A DNA stretch of 38,335 nucleotides from Oscillospiraceae bacterium (lineage in GTDB: Bacteria > Bacillota > Clostridia > Oscillospirales > Acutalibacteraceae): positions 1-38,335 of the forward strand of contig SVQA01000013.1 of the NCBI GenBank assembly GCA_015065545.1, in the 5' to 3' direction. Position numbers and translations under genes: made by a program. Of this stretch, positions 31,801 through 38,335 are shown piece by piece (position 1 is the stretch's first letter; every line of letters begins with the position of its first letter). The notes under the pieces were generated by a model. It was not told the origin of the DNA. It saw only the letters and a list, made by a program, of their open reading frames with translations, and made no database searches.

Positions 31801-32801
31801 ATAACCCAGAAGGCAGGCTTTTTGTAGTTTAAGATATTTATGATTCTTTGCTTTACTCCAACCTCGCCGAAGGCAAGAGGACAAGCTGATACAAGCTTTC
31901 TCTCTGTGCTGAAGGTAAGGAGTGTTTGGGAGTACTGCTTTTTGCTGTCAGTGCCTAAATCTTTGAGCACCTTTTCGTCGCAGGCAAGCTCAATATCTCG
32001 GCAAAGAAGGATATAGGAAATCCACATAAGCGGATTGAACCAATGCACCGAGAGAAGCACAAAGCCCAAAGGCTTCCAGAGGTGGTCGAGTCTTTTGAGG
32101 TGGGCTTTTTCGTGGCTTGTGATGTACTCGAGTTCATCGCCTGAAAGGGCAGAGGGCAGATATATGCGAGGTTTAATAATTCCAAGAATAAAGGGTGTGG
32201 AAATATCGTCGCAGATATAGATGTTTTTGTCAGTTACAAATGATGCTCTTACTCTGCGTTTTAAACGAACAAAGCTAATCACAGAGTACAGGAGCATTAA
32301 GAGTACTCCGCCTGCCCATACATAAGAAAGGATGGGGAAGATGTTTGCAAAAGTGTTTTCCTCTTCTTTTTCTTCTGTAAGAGAATCTTGAGGGGTGTTG
32401 GGAGTGATGTTCTCTGCAGGGTTATCTTCAAAATCTTCGGGAGTGATGGGAGTGACGGGGCTTTGCACAGAGTTAGGATTTTCCTGCTCAATTACGGGTG
32501 CTTGGGGAGAGTCGGGAGCTTCTTGCTCGATAACAGGAGTCTGGGGTTTCAGAGCTTGGTAATTATCCTCAACTGACGAGGATATAACCGATTCTGACTT
32601 AACAGGCTCGGCAGAGGGGATAAGGCTTAATTTGCTCTCAAAGCTGAAGGGTACAAGAAGCCTTATAGCCAGTAGTGCCCACAAAATGCAGGTTATCCAC
32701 TTGGGATTGCGTTTTAAAAGCATTCGCAATACAATTGCCGCCAAAGCAATATAGCTTGCGGTTATGCTTATGTTTAGTATTGTAAGGAATATATTTTGCA
32801 T
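28881..32801 (-). CDS. BlaR1-type M56 metalloprotease sensor with DIDGDG repeats (second copy)
   Basis: The 1306-residue membrane protein has a BlaR1/MecR1 M56 protease half (about 1-370): membrane helices near 5-28, 35-52, 155-177 and 345-365, the zinc motif HEKAH at 230-234, and ACDEKVL as the third-ligand region. A Pro/Glu-rich linker (about 65-150) interrupts it. BlaR1 proteases cleave the BlaI repressor when the outer domain senses a ligand. Here the outer part (about 370-1306) has no penicillin-binding motif; it holds five DIDGDG-type repeats (LIDIDSNGVEE, FDIDGDGDNE, FDIDKDGEDE, FDIDGDGKKEE, FDIDKDGKDED) and lipocalin-like pieces. The signal is unknown; calcium-dependent folding is likely. 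AAGGGGG overlaps the end of the preceding gene, 5 bases away, so the two are co-expressed. Confidence 0.86.
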   Translation of the reverse strand: MQNIFLTILNISITASYIALAAIVLRMLLKRNPKWITCILWALLAIRLLVPFSFESKLSLIPSAEPVKSESVISSSVEDNYQALKPQTPVIEQEAPDSPQAPVIEQENPNSVQSPVTPITPEDFEDNPAENITPNTPQDSLTEEKEEENTFANIFPILSYVWAGGVLLMLLYSVISFVRLKRRVRASFVTDKNIYICDDISTPFILGIIKPRIYLPSALSGDELEYITSHEKAHLKRLDHLWKPLGFVLLSVHWFNPLMWISYILLCRDIELACDEKVLKDLGTDSKKQYSQTLLTFSTERKLVSACPLAFGEVGVKQRIINILNYKKPAFWVILLSLLLCLAIGLCFLTNPVSKKEKEEVPASFTEYGIKILDSGSDIEGVSLELLDINLRKTADSNGYIEIKWNNENNESYTCGEPFFIYQEIDPESGWVDIRTGESAFTLIGYIIPEEGSYTHKYSLWNIDITEPGTYRFESTFSRNANETFHTERKAWIVFEITKIPEDIKNQSEESIATLPIDKLSEGYLKYTYRDENRLANISYLKLYPKESRFEFSLHPASSYLPMGTYKIEGDRLILQCEDGDANKYVFEFTSSYHLSFCEDESSELPKYKYSANDTEATPPFKDKAVFKIELSRTAEDREEVIPYTYEEIIETIIAAHPWKEYNGSSPLPDFPYASYKYISHNELSEIGYALIDIDSNGVEELIITSMDQRYVYDAYTMIDSKTVHLFTSGDRYFHKLYEDGYIHLTWSGGSTLTGHDFMKLSDGRIEFIERITIDAYYAADLGLIKEDHTDIELDDVSFKSKSENEEDYVHIAYDELTEILNSYKQKTELEYSLTPLSEYKSGDIRTDSYGNRLVHFDIDGDGDNEICDIGFKPQNASDFVINGSEQYYLIITDNGETEYKVIYNLSYNPNRDGSPLPQVRLIKANGNLYVILQKGDDTTLVYKLEISGQKITAIEVPSEEIPSDHNLRAIRFDIDKDGEDEHCSLSFPALSSTQNVPLFLLANDNGLIKQYEIPDIQLNISEASNIHLKKSGDFLYVFIEKSIGTKTVVQLVFNSNDTISATAAHLKDVIYFDIDGDGKKEELSINDFNIYSQDYPFSITVNEYGVHEYYSEFVLPQIHDLSFQEKDDKLYVICTSLDDNPLNYKYQVLFENGGIVLDQNGERLPEGSYYAVNNLVVPEFEEYSTQWAQDHIIDQMAFDIDKDGKDEDVIIGAGGTYGIFTFRIIAFDENEEIEYNSFFTGKHMNLSFQEDEDGNVYLKGETDEYVRDDGEVLTEAESHKFDLKVEFNQINIYKNGTKLPNHQIE

Positions 32802-35509
32802 AGCATTTACCCCCTTGTACTTTTTGTAGCGATTATCTTGTTGCTTTCGTAAGAAATATCATAATAATAGCTTGTGGTTGGTTTGTTGAATGTGGTGCGG
32901 ACAACGAGTTGCAACGAATTGCTTGTTATTCTAAATTCTGTATGTGTAGAAAAGAGTCGTAAGAAATTATTGCTCCACAAATCTATCCAGTTTTCATCAT
33001 CACACACAACAAAGCCTTCGAAATCTACGGAGCCTTTTTCCAAAGCTATGATATAAGGTTTGGAACTTTGACTTGCTATCCGAAATGCGAGGACGCAGTC
33101 TTCGTCTATGCCGTCGCTGTCAATATCGAAACGGGCATAATGTGCCATTGAACTTATACCCAATCCGTTTTCAGCAAGGAATATTTTACCATCTGTTGAC
33201 AATGGGTTTGATGAAGAAGCGTAATTGATGAAAACTACGTCGACAGTTGTTTTCCCGAGGTTTGAATATCCTTCAAGTCGGAGCTTGCCGTCGTCGGTGA
33301 TGTAAAATTTGAAGTCTTTATGAAAAGGCGCAACGTTTATATGATTGAGATACAAAGCCTTTTGATTGTAAATTTCATCTGTTACCTTGCCGTTATCGAG
33401 CTTGAGTGCTCCGATTTTTAAATTCACAACACCATTTGAAGGAAGCCCGTTGCCTATAAGCACCATTTCCTCTTCGCCGTCGGAGTCGATGTCGTAAAGG
33501 ATGGATGGATTGTTGTTATCTTTTGTGAAGTATTCATAGTCAGGGTCGAGGTCTGTTATGTTGGTGTATTCATTTTCGGTTAGTTTAGTGAAAACGGCAC
33601 CATCTTCAAAAGGCTTATTTGAAGGGGCTGATTGAGAAATTTTGTATGTAGGAATGGGAGAGGAGTCGCTTTCTACAAATTCAAGATTATCGGAGTCTAT
33701 AATGTTAAACACATAAGTTTGATTGCTGACACCTTCTGCTATGAGGATAAGCTTTGAGTTTTCTATTTCGTAATTTCCTGTGGGCAAGAGACTTGAAAGG
33801 CTGTGAATGAAGAACTCAAAGGATTTTGACTTGGGATAAAGTCTTACGTTGGGGTTTCTTAAAGCTGATTCATCCTGATAGGAGTAATCTATATATCCCT
33901 CTTCGTTCTCAGGTTCGGGAAGCATTAAGGAGGCGTTTTTTGCTTCTTTGACCTCTACTTTGTATATCCAGCGAACATAACGGTCGCTTTCGGCTGTAAT
34001 GATAGCGGATTCGGAGTAAAGCTCCTCATCGGGTTTTGGTGCTTCGGTGTCTGCAATATGACCAACAACGAGATAGTGAGTGTTGTCCTTTTGCTTGAGA
34101 ATCTGATAGTAGTAAGTATCGTTTTCTGCACAGAGAGTACTCAGGTTGTTTTCTCTCAAAGATTCTATTGAATAGCCTTCAGAAAAACCGTCGTTTCCAA
34201 ATCGGAATGTTGAGTCAAAGGAACCATAGAGCTCCGATACATAAGTATCTGCGATGAGTTTAGTCTTGTATCCGTTAGAGGAATGAGCGATTTCGTGAAG
34301 TTGAGAACAGTTAACCAGACGGTAGGTGGGAGCTTCTCCTACATCTTGAATGTAATTAAATACAGGATTATTGTAAATGAGTTCGGTTGCCTTTAAGATA
34401 TAGGAATGATCTTTACTTAAAATGTTTATTTCGTCTGCATCTGTATCTGTGGTTTCTGTTGTGTTGTTATTCTCCTTATCTGAAACAGGATTTGTAAGGA
34501 AGCAAAGACCGATTGCAAGGCAGAGAAGGAGTGAGAGCAGAATAACCCAGAAAGCAGGCTTCTTGTAGTTTAAGATGTTCTTGATCCTCTGCTTTACTCC
34601 AACCTCGCCAAAGGCAAGAGGACAAGCGGATACGAGCTTTCTCTCTGTGCTGAAGGTGAGGAGTGTTTGGGAGTAGTGCTTTTTGCTGTCTGTACCCAAA
34701 CTTTTCAGCACCTTTTCGTCGCAGGCAAGCTCGATGTCTCGGCAAAGAAGGATGTAGGAAACCCACATAAGCGGATTGAACCAATGAACCGAGAGAAGTA
34801 AAAATCCCAAAGGCTTCCAGAGGTGGTCGAGTCTTTTGAGGTGGGCTTTTTCGTGGCTTGTTATGTACTCGAGTTCATCGCCTGAAAGGGTAGAAGGCAG
34901 ATATATGCGAGGTTTAATAATTCCCAGAATAAAGGGTGTGGAAATATCGTCGCAGATATAGATGTTTTTGTCAGTTACAAATGATGCTCTTACTCTGCGT
35001 TTTAAACGAACAAAGCTAATCACAGAGTACAGGAGCATTAAGAGTACTCCGCCTGCCCATACATAAGAGAGAATGGAGAAGATATTTGAGGTTTTGTTTT
35101 CTTTGCTGTCTTCTGCCTTGGGAGTTTGAGGAGTAGCGGGTGCTATGTTCTCAGCAGGGGTATCTTCCGATTTATCGGGTGTTATGGGAGTGACAGGGCT
35201 TTGCACGGAGTCTGGGTTTTCTTGCTCTATAATAGGAGCTTGTGGAGCTAAGGTTTCGTAGTTGTTATCTATGGGAGCGTCTGCCGAAGATAAAACTGAT
35301 TGAGATTTTACAGGCTCGGCAGAGGGAATAAGGCTTAATTTGCTCTCAAATGAAAAGGGTACAAGAAGCCTTATAGCCAGTAGTGCCCACAAAATGCAGG
35401 TTATCCACTTGGGATTGCGTTTTAAAAGCAAACGCAGTACAAGTGCTGCCAAAGCAATATAGCTTGCGGTGATGCTGATATTAAGGATTGTGAGGAAGAT
35501 ATTTGCCAT
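31743..35509 (-). repeat. Duplicated BlaR1-type protease halves
   Basis: 31743-32801 and 34487-35509 encode nearly identical protease halves and are close to identical in DNA as well. An example is the stretch from ACAGGATTTGTAAGGAAGCA onward at 31744 and 34488. They differ mainly in the linker. The outer halves between and beyond them have diverged strongly. This indicates a recent duplication or ongoing gene conversion limited to the protease half. Confidence 0.9.
32807..35509 (-). CDS. BlaR1-type M56 metalloprotease sensor (first copy)
   Basis: The 900-residue protein starts MANIFLTILNISITASY at ATG 35509, behind GAGGAGG; the longer frame to 35536 would overlap the BlaI gene and add residues not found in the paralogue. 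The M56 half (about 1-355) has HEKAH at 219-223, ACDEKVL at 262-268 and four membrane helices, with a Pro-rich linker at about 85-135. The outer half (about 360-900) shares only scattered similarity with the paralogue. It has two DIDSDG repeats (YDIDSDGEEE, FDIDSDGIDED), a YSYQDESALRNPNVRLYPKS stretch that the paralogue also carries in similar form, and no penicillin-binding domain. It follows the BlaI gene directly and should relay an extracellular signal to it by proteolysis. Confidence 0.86.
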   Translation of the reverse strand: MANIFLTILNISITASYIALAALVLRLLLKRNPKWITCILWALLAIRLLVPFSFESKLSLIPSAEPVKSQSVLSSADAPIDNNYETLAPQAPIIEQENPDSVQSPVTPITPDKSEDTPAENIAPATPQTPKAEDSKENKTSNIFSILSYVWAGGVLLMLLYSVISFVRLKRRVRASFVTDKNIYICDDISTPFILGIIKPRIYLPSTLSGDELEYITSHEKAHLKRLDHLWKPLGFLLLSVHWFNPLMWVSYILLCRDIELACDEKVLKSLGTDSKKHYSQTLLTFSTERKLVSACPLAFGEVGVKQRIKNILNYKKPAFWVILLSLLLCLAIGLCFLTNPVSDKENNNTTETTDTDADEINILSKDHSYILKATELIYNNPVFNYIQDVGEAPTYRLVNCSQLHEIAHSSNGYKTKLIADTYVSELYGSFDSTFRFGNDGFSEGYSIESLRENNLSTLCAENDTYYYQILKQKDNTHYLVVGHIADTEAPKPDEELYSESAIITAESDRYVRWIYKVEVKEAKNASLMLPEPENEEGYIDYSYQDESALRNPNVRLYPKSKSFEFFIHSLSSLLPTGNYEIENSKLILIAEGVSNQTYVFNIIDSDNLEFVESDSSPIPTYKISQSAPSNKPFEDGAVFTKLTENEYTNITDLDPDYEYFTKDNNNPSILYDIDSDGEEEMVLIGNGLPSNGVVNLKIGALKLDNGKVTDEIYNQKALYLNHINVAPFHKDFKFYITDDGKLRLEGYSNLGKTTVDVVFINYASSSNPLSTDGKIFLAENGLGISSMAHYARFDIDSDGIDEDCVLAFRIASQSSKPYIIALEKGSVDFEGFVVCDDENWIDLWSNNFLRLFSTHTEFRITSNSLQLVVRTTFNKPTTSYYYDISYESNKIIATKSTRG

Positions 35510-35513
35510 AAAA

Positions 35514-35876
35514 TCAAGCCTCCTCGCAGTTTTCAATAAGCTTTTTAAGCTCTTCTATCTCACTCTTTGTCAGTTGTTTTCTTTTTGTAAATGCGGCAAT
35601 AAAGGCAGGCAGAGAGCCTTCGAAGGTTTCCTCTACGAACTTTTCGCTTTGCATTGCGTAAAACTCCTCTCGAGAGATTAGAGAGGTAACGGTACCGCCT
35701 TCGTTTTTAAAAATTCCTCTTTCGCAAAGCTTTCTCAGTACGGTGTAAGTGGTGGGCTTTTTCCAATTAAGCTCAACTTCGCAGATTTTAACAAGCTCGC
35801 CCGAGGGAATAGGCTCGTCCCTCCAGATTATATCGGCGAATTTTGATTCAACAACGCCTAATTTCATATCTTCCAT
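35514..35876 (-). CDS. BlaI/MecI/CopY-family transcription repressor
   Basis: The 120-residue protein has the winged-helix pattern of PF03965. LGVVESKFADIIWRDEPIPSGELV is followed by NWKKPTTYTVLRKLCERGIFKNEGGTV, the DNA-recognition and wing region, near residues 38-63. A C-terminal helical dimer part then runs from LTKSEIEELKKLIEN. It should bind its own promoter as a dimer and be cut by the BlaR1-type proteins encoded downstream. GGAGG lies about 8 bases before the ATG; the first BlaR1-type start is 5 bases past its stop. Two identical-arm inverted repeats in its promoter are the likely operators. With no penicillin-binding sensor or beta-lactamase nearby, beta-lactams are probably not the signal. 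Confidence 0.93.
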   Translation of the reverse strand: MEDMKLGVVESKFADIIWRDEPIPSGELVKICEVELNWKKPTTYTVLRKLCERGIFKNEGGTVTSLISREEFYAMQSEKFVEETFEGSLPAFIAAFTKRKQLTKSEIEELKKLIENCEEA

Positions 35877-35903
35877 AATAATATCCTCCGTTCGTTTTGG
35901 TCG

Positions 35904-35920
35904 GTTTATTCACGATAAAC
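35904..35920. promoter_or_regulatory. Putative BlaI-type operator, proximal
   Basis: GTTTAT (35904-35909) and ATAAAC (35915-35920) are separated by 5 bases. The arms extend by one more base pair (G at 35903 and C at 35921). It lies just downstream of the expected transcription start of the repressor operon. Confidence 0.6.
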
Positions 35921-35931
35921 CTTACAACTTT

Positions 35932-35960
35932 AGTTTATAGCCAATAAACCAAAAAGTCAA
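35932..35960 (-). promoter_or_regulatory. Promoter of the BlaI/BlaR1-type operon
   Basis: On the minus strand TTGACT (35955-35960) and TAAACT (35932-35937) are 17 bases apart. The distal operator lies between and over these boxes, so a bound repressor would exclude polymerase. Confidence 0.7.
35933..35949. promoter_or_regulatory. Putative BlaI-type operator, distal
   Basis: GTTTAT (35933-35938) and ATAAAC (35944-35949) are separated by 5 bases, the same arms and spacing as the site at 35904-35920. Their centres are 29 bases apart, close to three helical turns. Confidence 0.6.
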
Positions 35961-36044
35961 TCCTTTTATGGACGATATTTTAGACAAATTTTTGCGAAGT
36001 GTTTTAGTGATTTTGATGATAGAAAAAATATTCTCAAAAAAAGG

Positions 36045-36073
36045 TTTACATTGGTGCTTTTATGTGCTAAAAT
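36045..36073 (+). promoter_or_regulatory. Promoter of the yerC-like/methyltransferase/hslO operon
   Basis: TTTACA (36045-36050) and TAAAAT (36068-36073) are 17 bases apart. The start codon follows about 40 bases after the expected transcription start. Confidence 0.65.
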
Positions 36074-36120
36074 GAATGTGTAATTCAATTGCGTAAAATA
36101 TTTTTAGAGGTGACCATATT

Positions 36121-36411
36121 ATGAAAGAAATTATTAAAGACGAATATCTGGATCTTCTTTGCGAAGCTATCCTTTCTCTTAAAGATAGCAAGGAGGTTCA
36201 CAGCTTCCTTTGTGATGTTTGCTCCAATGCAGAGCTTAAGGCTATTACACAGCGTCTTGTTGTTGCAAAAATGCTCTCAGAGGATTGTGTTTATAACAAG
36301 ATTATCGAGGAAACAGGTGCATCCACAGCTACCATCAGCCGTGTAAACAAGAGCCTCGAGCATGGTGCAGACGGCTACAAGCTGGTTCTCTCAAGACTTG
36401 AGAATAAATAA
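36121..36411 (+). CDS. YerC/YecD-family TrpR-related DNA-binding protein
   Basis: The 96-residue protein matches the YerC/YecD group of TrpR-like repressors: an all-helical small protein with LCDVCSNAELKAITQRLVVAKML near residues 30-52 and the helix-turn-helix YNKIIEETGASTATISRVNKSL near 60-81. TrpR itself binds tryptophan and DNA; the ligand of YerC-type proteins is not established. AGAGGTGA precedes the ATG. It is first in an operon whose next gene begins 10 bases after its stop, so it may regulate this operon. Confidence 0.92.
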   Translation: MKEIIKDEYLDLLCEAILSLKDSKEVHSFLCDVCSNAELKAITQRLVVAKMLSEDCVYNKIIEETGASTATISRVNKSLEHGADGYKLVLSRLENK

Positions 36412-36420
36412 GGGATAGCT

Positions 36421-37161
36421 ATGGCTTACGAAACCTTTGCTCAGTTTTACGATAAGCTTACCTTAAACGCAGAGTACGAAAAGAGAGCAGAGTACATACT
36501 CGGGGTGCTTGCAAAACACAATCACCCTGCAGGACTTACCCTTGACCTTGCCTGCGGTACTGGTACACTTACCATCTTGCTCAAGAAAAAAGGTGTGGAT
36601 ATTTACGGAGTTGACGGGTCTGCTGATATGCTGTCTGTTGCTTTGCAAAAAGCAGCAGATGAGGATGAGCAGATCCTCTTTCTGCGTCAGAGGATGCAGA
36701 GCCTCGACCTTTTTGGCACTATTGACACCTGTGTTTGTACCCTTGACAGTATAAATCATATTACTGACGAGAAGGTGCTTCAAAAGGCTTTTGACAGGGT
36801 GTCTCTCTTTATGAATCCCGAGGGTCTTTTTCTCTTTGACGTGAACACACCTTATAAGCACAAGAATGTGCTTGCGGATAATGTTTTTGTCTTTGATACG
36901 GACGAGGTTTACTGTGTTTGGCAGAATACTCCTGCAGGGGATAACCTCACGGAGATTTCCCTTGATTTCTTCATTCCCGAGGGAGATACTTACTATAGGG
37001 TAAACGAAAGCTTTACAGAGAGGGCTTATACAGTTGATGAGCTTGAGGCTATGCTCACGAAAGCTGGTTTTAAGCTCGAGGCAGTGTATGGCGATTTAAG
37101 CTTTTCAGCACCCAAAGAGAATGAAGAACGTCTGCAGATTGTTGCACGAAAGAAAGCGTAA
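36421..37161 (+). CDS. Class I SAM-dependent methyltransferase
   Basis: The 246-residue protein has the Rossmann-type methyltransferase motifs. TLDLACGTGTLTILLKKKG near residues 40-58 (motif I, S-adenosylmethionine binding) and IYGVDGSADML near 61-71 hold the acidic residue for the ribose. A further motif, TCVCTLDSINHI, lies near 102-113. A beta-rich insertion (about 150-200) resembles other YitW/CypM-like small-molecule methyltransferases, but the substrate is unknown. The ATG follows AAGGGAT, 9 bases after the yerC-like stop, so translation is probably coupled. Confidence 0.88.
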   Translation: MAYETFAQFYDKLTLNAEYEKRAEYILGVLAKHNHPAGLTLDLACGTGTLTILLKKKGVDIYGVDGSADMLSVALQKAADEDEQILFLRQRMQSLDLFGTIDTCVCTLDSINHITDEKVLQKAFDRVSLFMNPEGLFLFDVNTPYKHKNVLADNVFVFDTDEVYCVWQNTPAGDNLTEISLDFFIPEGDTYYRVNESFTERAYTVDELEAMLTKAGFKLEAVYGDLSFSAPKENEERLQIVARKKA

Positions 37162-37194
37162 ATAAGAATTATTTATTATATCGGAGAATATACT

Positions 37195-38073
37195 ATGGAT
37201 AAGATTATTAGATGTATTACCTCTGACGGAGCGGTTATGGCTTCTGCCATTGATTCCTCAGATCTGGTATATGCAGCTCAGAAAATTCATCGCACATCCA
37301 ATGTGGCAACTGCGGCATTGGGCAGGCTTTTGACTGCGGCATCAATGATGGGTGCTCAGCTTAAAAAGAAAGAGGCTACCATAAGCCTGCGTGTTGCAGG
37401 TGACGGCCCTCTGGGTGTTGTTATTGCGGCTTCTGACTCAGACGGATTTGTAAGAGGCTACGTAGAGAACGCAAACTGCATAACAGAGCATTATCAGAAC
37501 GGCAAGCTCAATGTAGGCAAAGCTGTGGGGCAGGGTGTTCTCAATGTTATGAAGAACTTTGGCTCAGGCGACCCTTACATTGGTCAGGTACCGCTTGTCA
37601 GCGGCGAGATTGCCGAGGATATTACAAGCTACTACGCAACCAGCGAGCAGCTTCCTACAATCTGTGCTCTGGGTGTGTTGGTTGATAAGGTAACAGGTGA
37701 GGTGCTTTTTGCAGGCGGACTTTTGGTGCAGCTTCTTCCCGGTGCCTTTGAGGATACAATAGAGAAGCTTGAGAAGAATGTTCACGATATGGACTCGGTT
37801 ACAGCTATGCTAACAAAGGGCTTTACTCCTCTTCAGATGGTACACGAAATCCTCAAAGGCTTTGAGGTAGAGGTGCTGGACGAGATGGAGGTAGGCTACC
37901 GCTGTACCTGCACAAGAGAATCGCTGGAGAATGTAATCATCGGTCTGCCCGAGGAGGAGATTAGAGAGCTTCCCGACGAGAGCGGTGTGGCTTCTGCCAA
38001 GTGTCACTTCTGTAATAAGAAATATATTTTTACACCCGAAGACCTTGAAAAGCTGATAAAATCTAAGGAATAA
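37195..38073 (+). CDS. hslO: Redox-regulated chaperone Hsp33
   Basis: The 292-residue protein is Hsp33, a cytoplasmic holdase switched on by oxidative unfolding. The N-terminal core (about 1-230) has TAALGRLLTAASMMGAQLK and the GDGPLGVVIAASDSDGFVRGYV segment. The C-terminal redox switch has the zinc-binding Cys-x-Cys (YRCTCTRES, near 240) and Cys-x-x-Cys (AKCHFCNKKY, near 272) pairs. Length and motifs are complete. GGAGA precedes the ATG, and the gene follows the methyltransferase by 33 bases as the last gene of the operon. Confidence 0.96.
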   Translation: MDKIIRCITSDGAVMASAIDSSDLVYAAQKIHRTSNVATAALGRLLTAASMMGAQLKKKEATISLRVAGDGPLGVVIAASDSDGFVRGYVENANCITEHYQNGKLNVGKAVGQGVLNVMKNFGSGDPYIGQVPLVSGEIAEDITSYYATSEQLPTICALGVLVDKVTGEVLFAGGLLVQLLPGAFEDTIEKLEKNVHDMDSVTAMLTKGFTPLQMVHEILKGFEVEVLDEMEVGYRCTCTRESLENVIIGLPEEEIRELPDESGVASAKCHFCNKKYIFTPEDLEKLIKSKE

Positions 38074-38124
38074 GATTTTGCGTAAAAAAATCCGAAAAAT
38101 TTTTAAAAAAGTTTCAAAAAAGTA

Positions 38125-38153
38125 TTGACTTTTTGGCGTGGATGATGTATTAT
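38125..38153 (+). promoter_or_regulatory. Strong promoter of the tRNA cluster
   Basis: TTGACT (38125-38130) and TATTAT (38148-38153) are 17 bases apart, with an A/T-rich stretch upstream. A second TATAAT overlaps at 38151-38156. It is about 25 bases before the first tRNA. Confidence 0.75.
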
Positions 38154-38183
38154 AATACGCGTCACGAAAAATGGCAACCACGT

Positions 38184-38259
38184 GGGAGCATAGCTCAGCT
38201 GGGAGAGCATCTGCCTTACAAGCAGAGGGTCACAGGTTCGAGCCCTGTTGTTCCCACCA
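38184..38259 (+). tRNA. tRNA-Val (anticodon TAC)
   Basis: A full cloverleaf can be drawn. The acceptor arms GGGAGCA and TGTTCCC pair (one G-T), the anticodon loop reads CTTACAA, and the T arm ACAGG-TTCGAGC-CCTGT is perfect. CCA is encoded at 38257-38259. Confidence 0.96.
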
Positions 38260-38262
38260 TGT

Positions 38263-38335
38263 GGCCCGGTAGTTCAGTTGGTTAGAACGCTAGCCTGTCA
38301 CGCTAGAGGTCGACGGTTCGAGCCCGTTCCGGGTC
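38263..38335 (+). tRNA. tRNA-Asp (anticodon GTC), 3' end cut by the window
   Basis: The acceptor arm GGCCCGG pairs with CCGGGTC at the window end (one G-T). The anticodon loop is centred on GTC between CTAGC and GCTAG arms, and the T arm ACGGG-like stem closes around TTCGAGC. Only the discriminator base and CCA lie outside the window. It is 3 bases after tRNA-Val in the same transcript. Confidence 0.94.

Noticed and set aside
28881..35876. A beta-lactam resistance sensor operon
   Set aside because: The M56 and BlaI parts match, but the outer domains show no SxxK/SxN/KTG penicillin-binding set, and no beta-lactamase or resistance transpeptidase is adjacent.

Overview
The window looks like chromosomal DNA of a low-GC, endospore-forming Clostridia, probably a gut Oscillospirales/Ruminococcaceae-type bacterium. 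The evidence is a sporulation sigma factor (sigG), a T-box leader, a BlaI/BlaR1-type system, a YerC/TrpR-like regulator, Gram-positive ribosome-binding sites with TTG/GTG starts, and very large Sec-exported proteins with Cys-x-x-Cys and GLUG repeats.

Layout. 1-2900 is accessory: hairpin-dense, repeat-bearing non-coding DNA and three small genes (an LCMT-type methyltransferase, a gene of unknown function, a GNAT acetyltransferase); the first two have their own promoter. 2973-4950 is an SOS-type pair, a Y-family DNA polymerase and a YolD-like protein, with a LexA-like box inside the promoter. 4975-7722 is a T-box leader (best specifier reading ATC, isoleucine) in front of a one-gene unit encoding an XRE-HTH/cupin/acyl-CoA synthetase fusion. 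7744-10296 (minus strand) holds a YjbR-family gene and a histidine kinase/response regulator pair; a membrane-anchored protein gene lies divergent to it (10436-11374).

11440-18526 is the most unusual part. Two tandem exported proteins share a domain carrying a DGLPV(V/I)PPT motif. The first also has an upstream UGSC-like domain, with Cys where the selenocysteine would be. The second lacks that domain but carries starch-binding-like modules, five Cys-rich repeats and a C-terminal domain that is also found at the end of the 2018-residue surface protein at 21816-27872. Between them are an intracellular GH13 amylase behind a possible structured leader and a DUF5714/arsenate-reductase fusion. I infer an extracellular redox or thiol function of unknown substrate, perhaps held on starch or on the cell surface.

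27896-28880 is sigG, with a hairpin abutting its ribosome-binding site and a TTG start. 28881-35960 (minus strand) is a BlaI repressor followed by two tandem BlaR1-type M56 metalloprotease sensors. Their membrane/protease halves are nearly identical, but their extracellular halves have DIDGDG-type repeats and no penicillin-binding domain; two identical-arm inverted repeats sit on the promoter. 36045-38073 is a yerC-like/methyltransferase/hslO operon. The window ends in tRNA-Val and a 3'-truncated tRNA-Asp behind a strong promoter.

Family assignments are from recognition of motifs in the translated sequence; no database search was possible.
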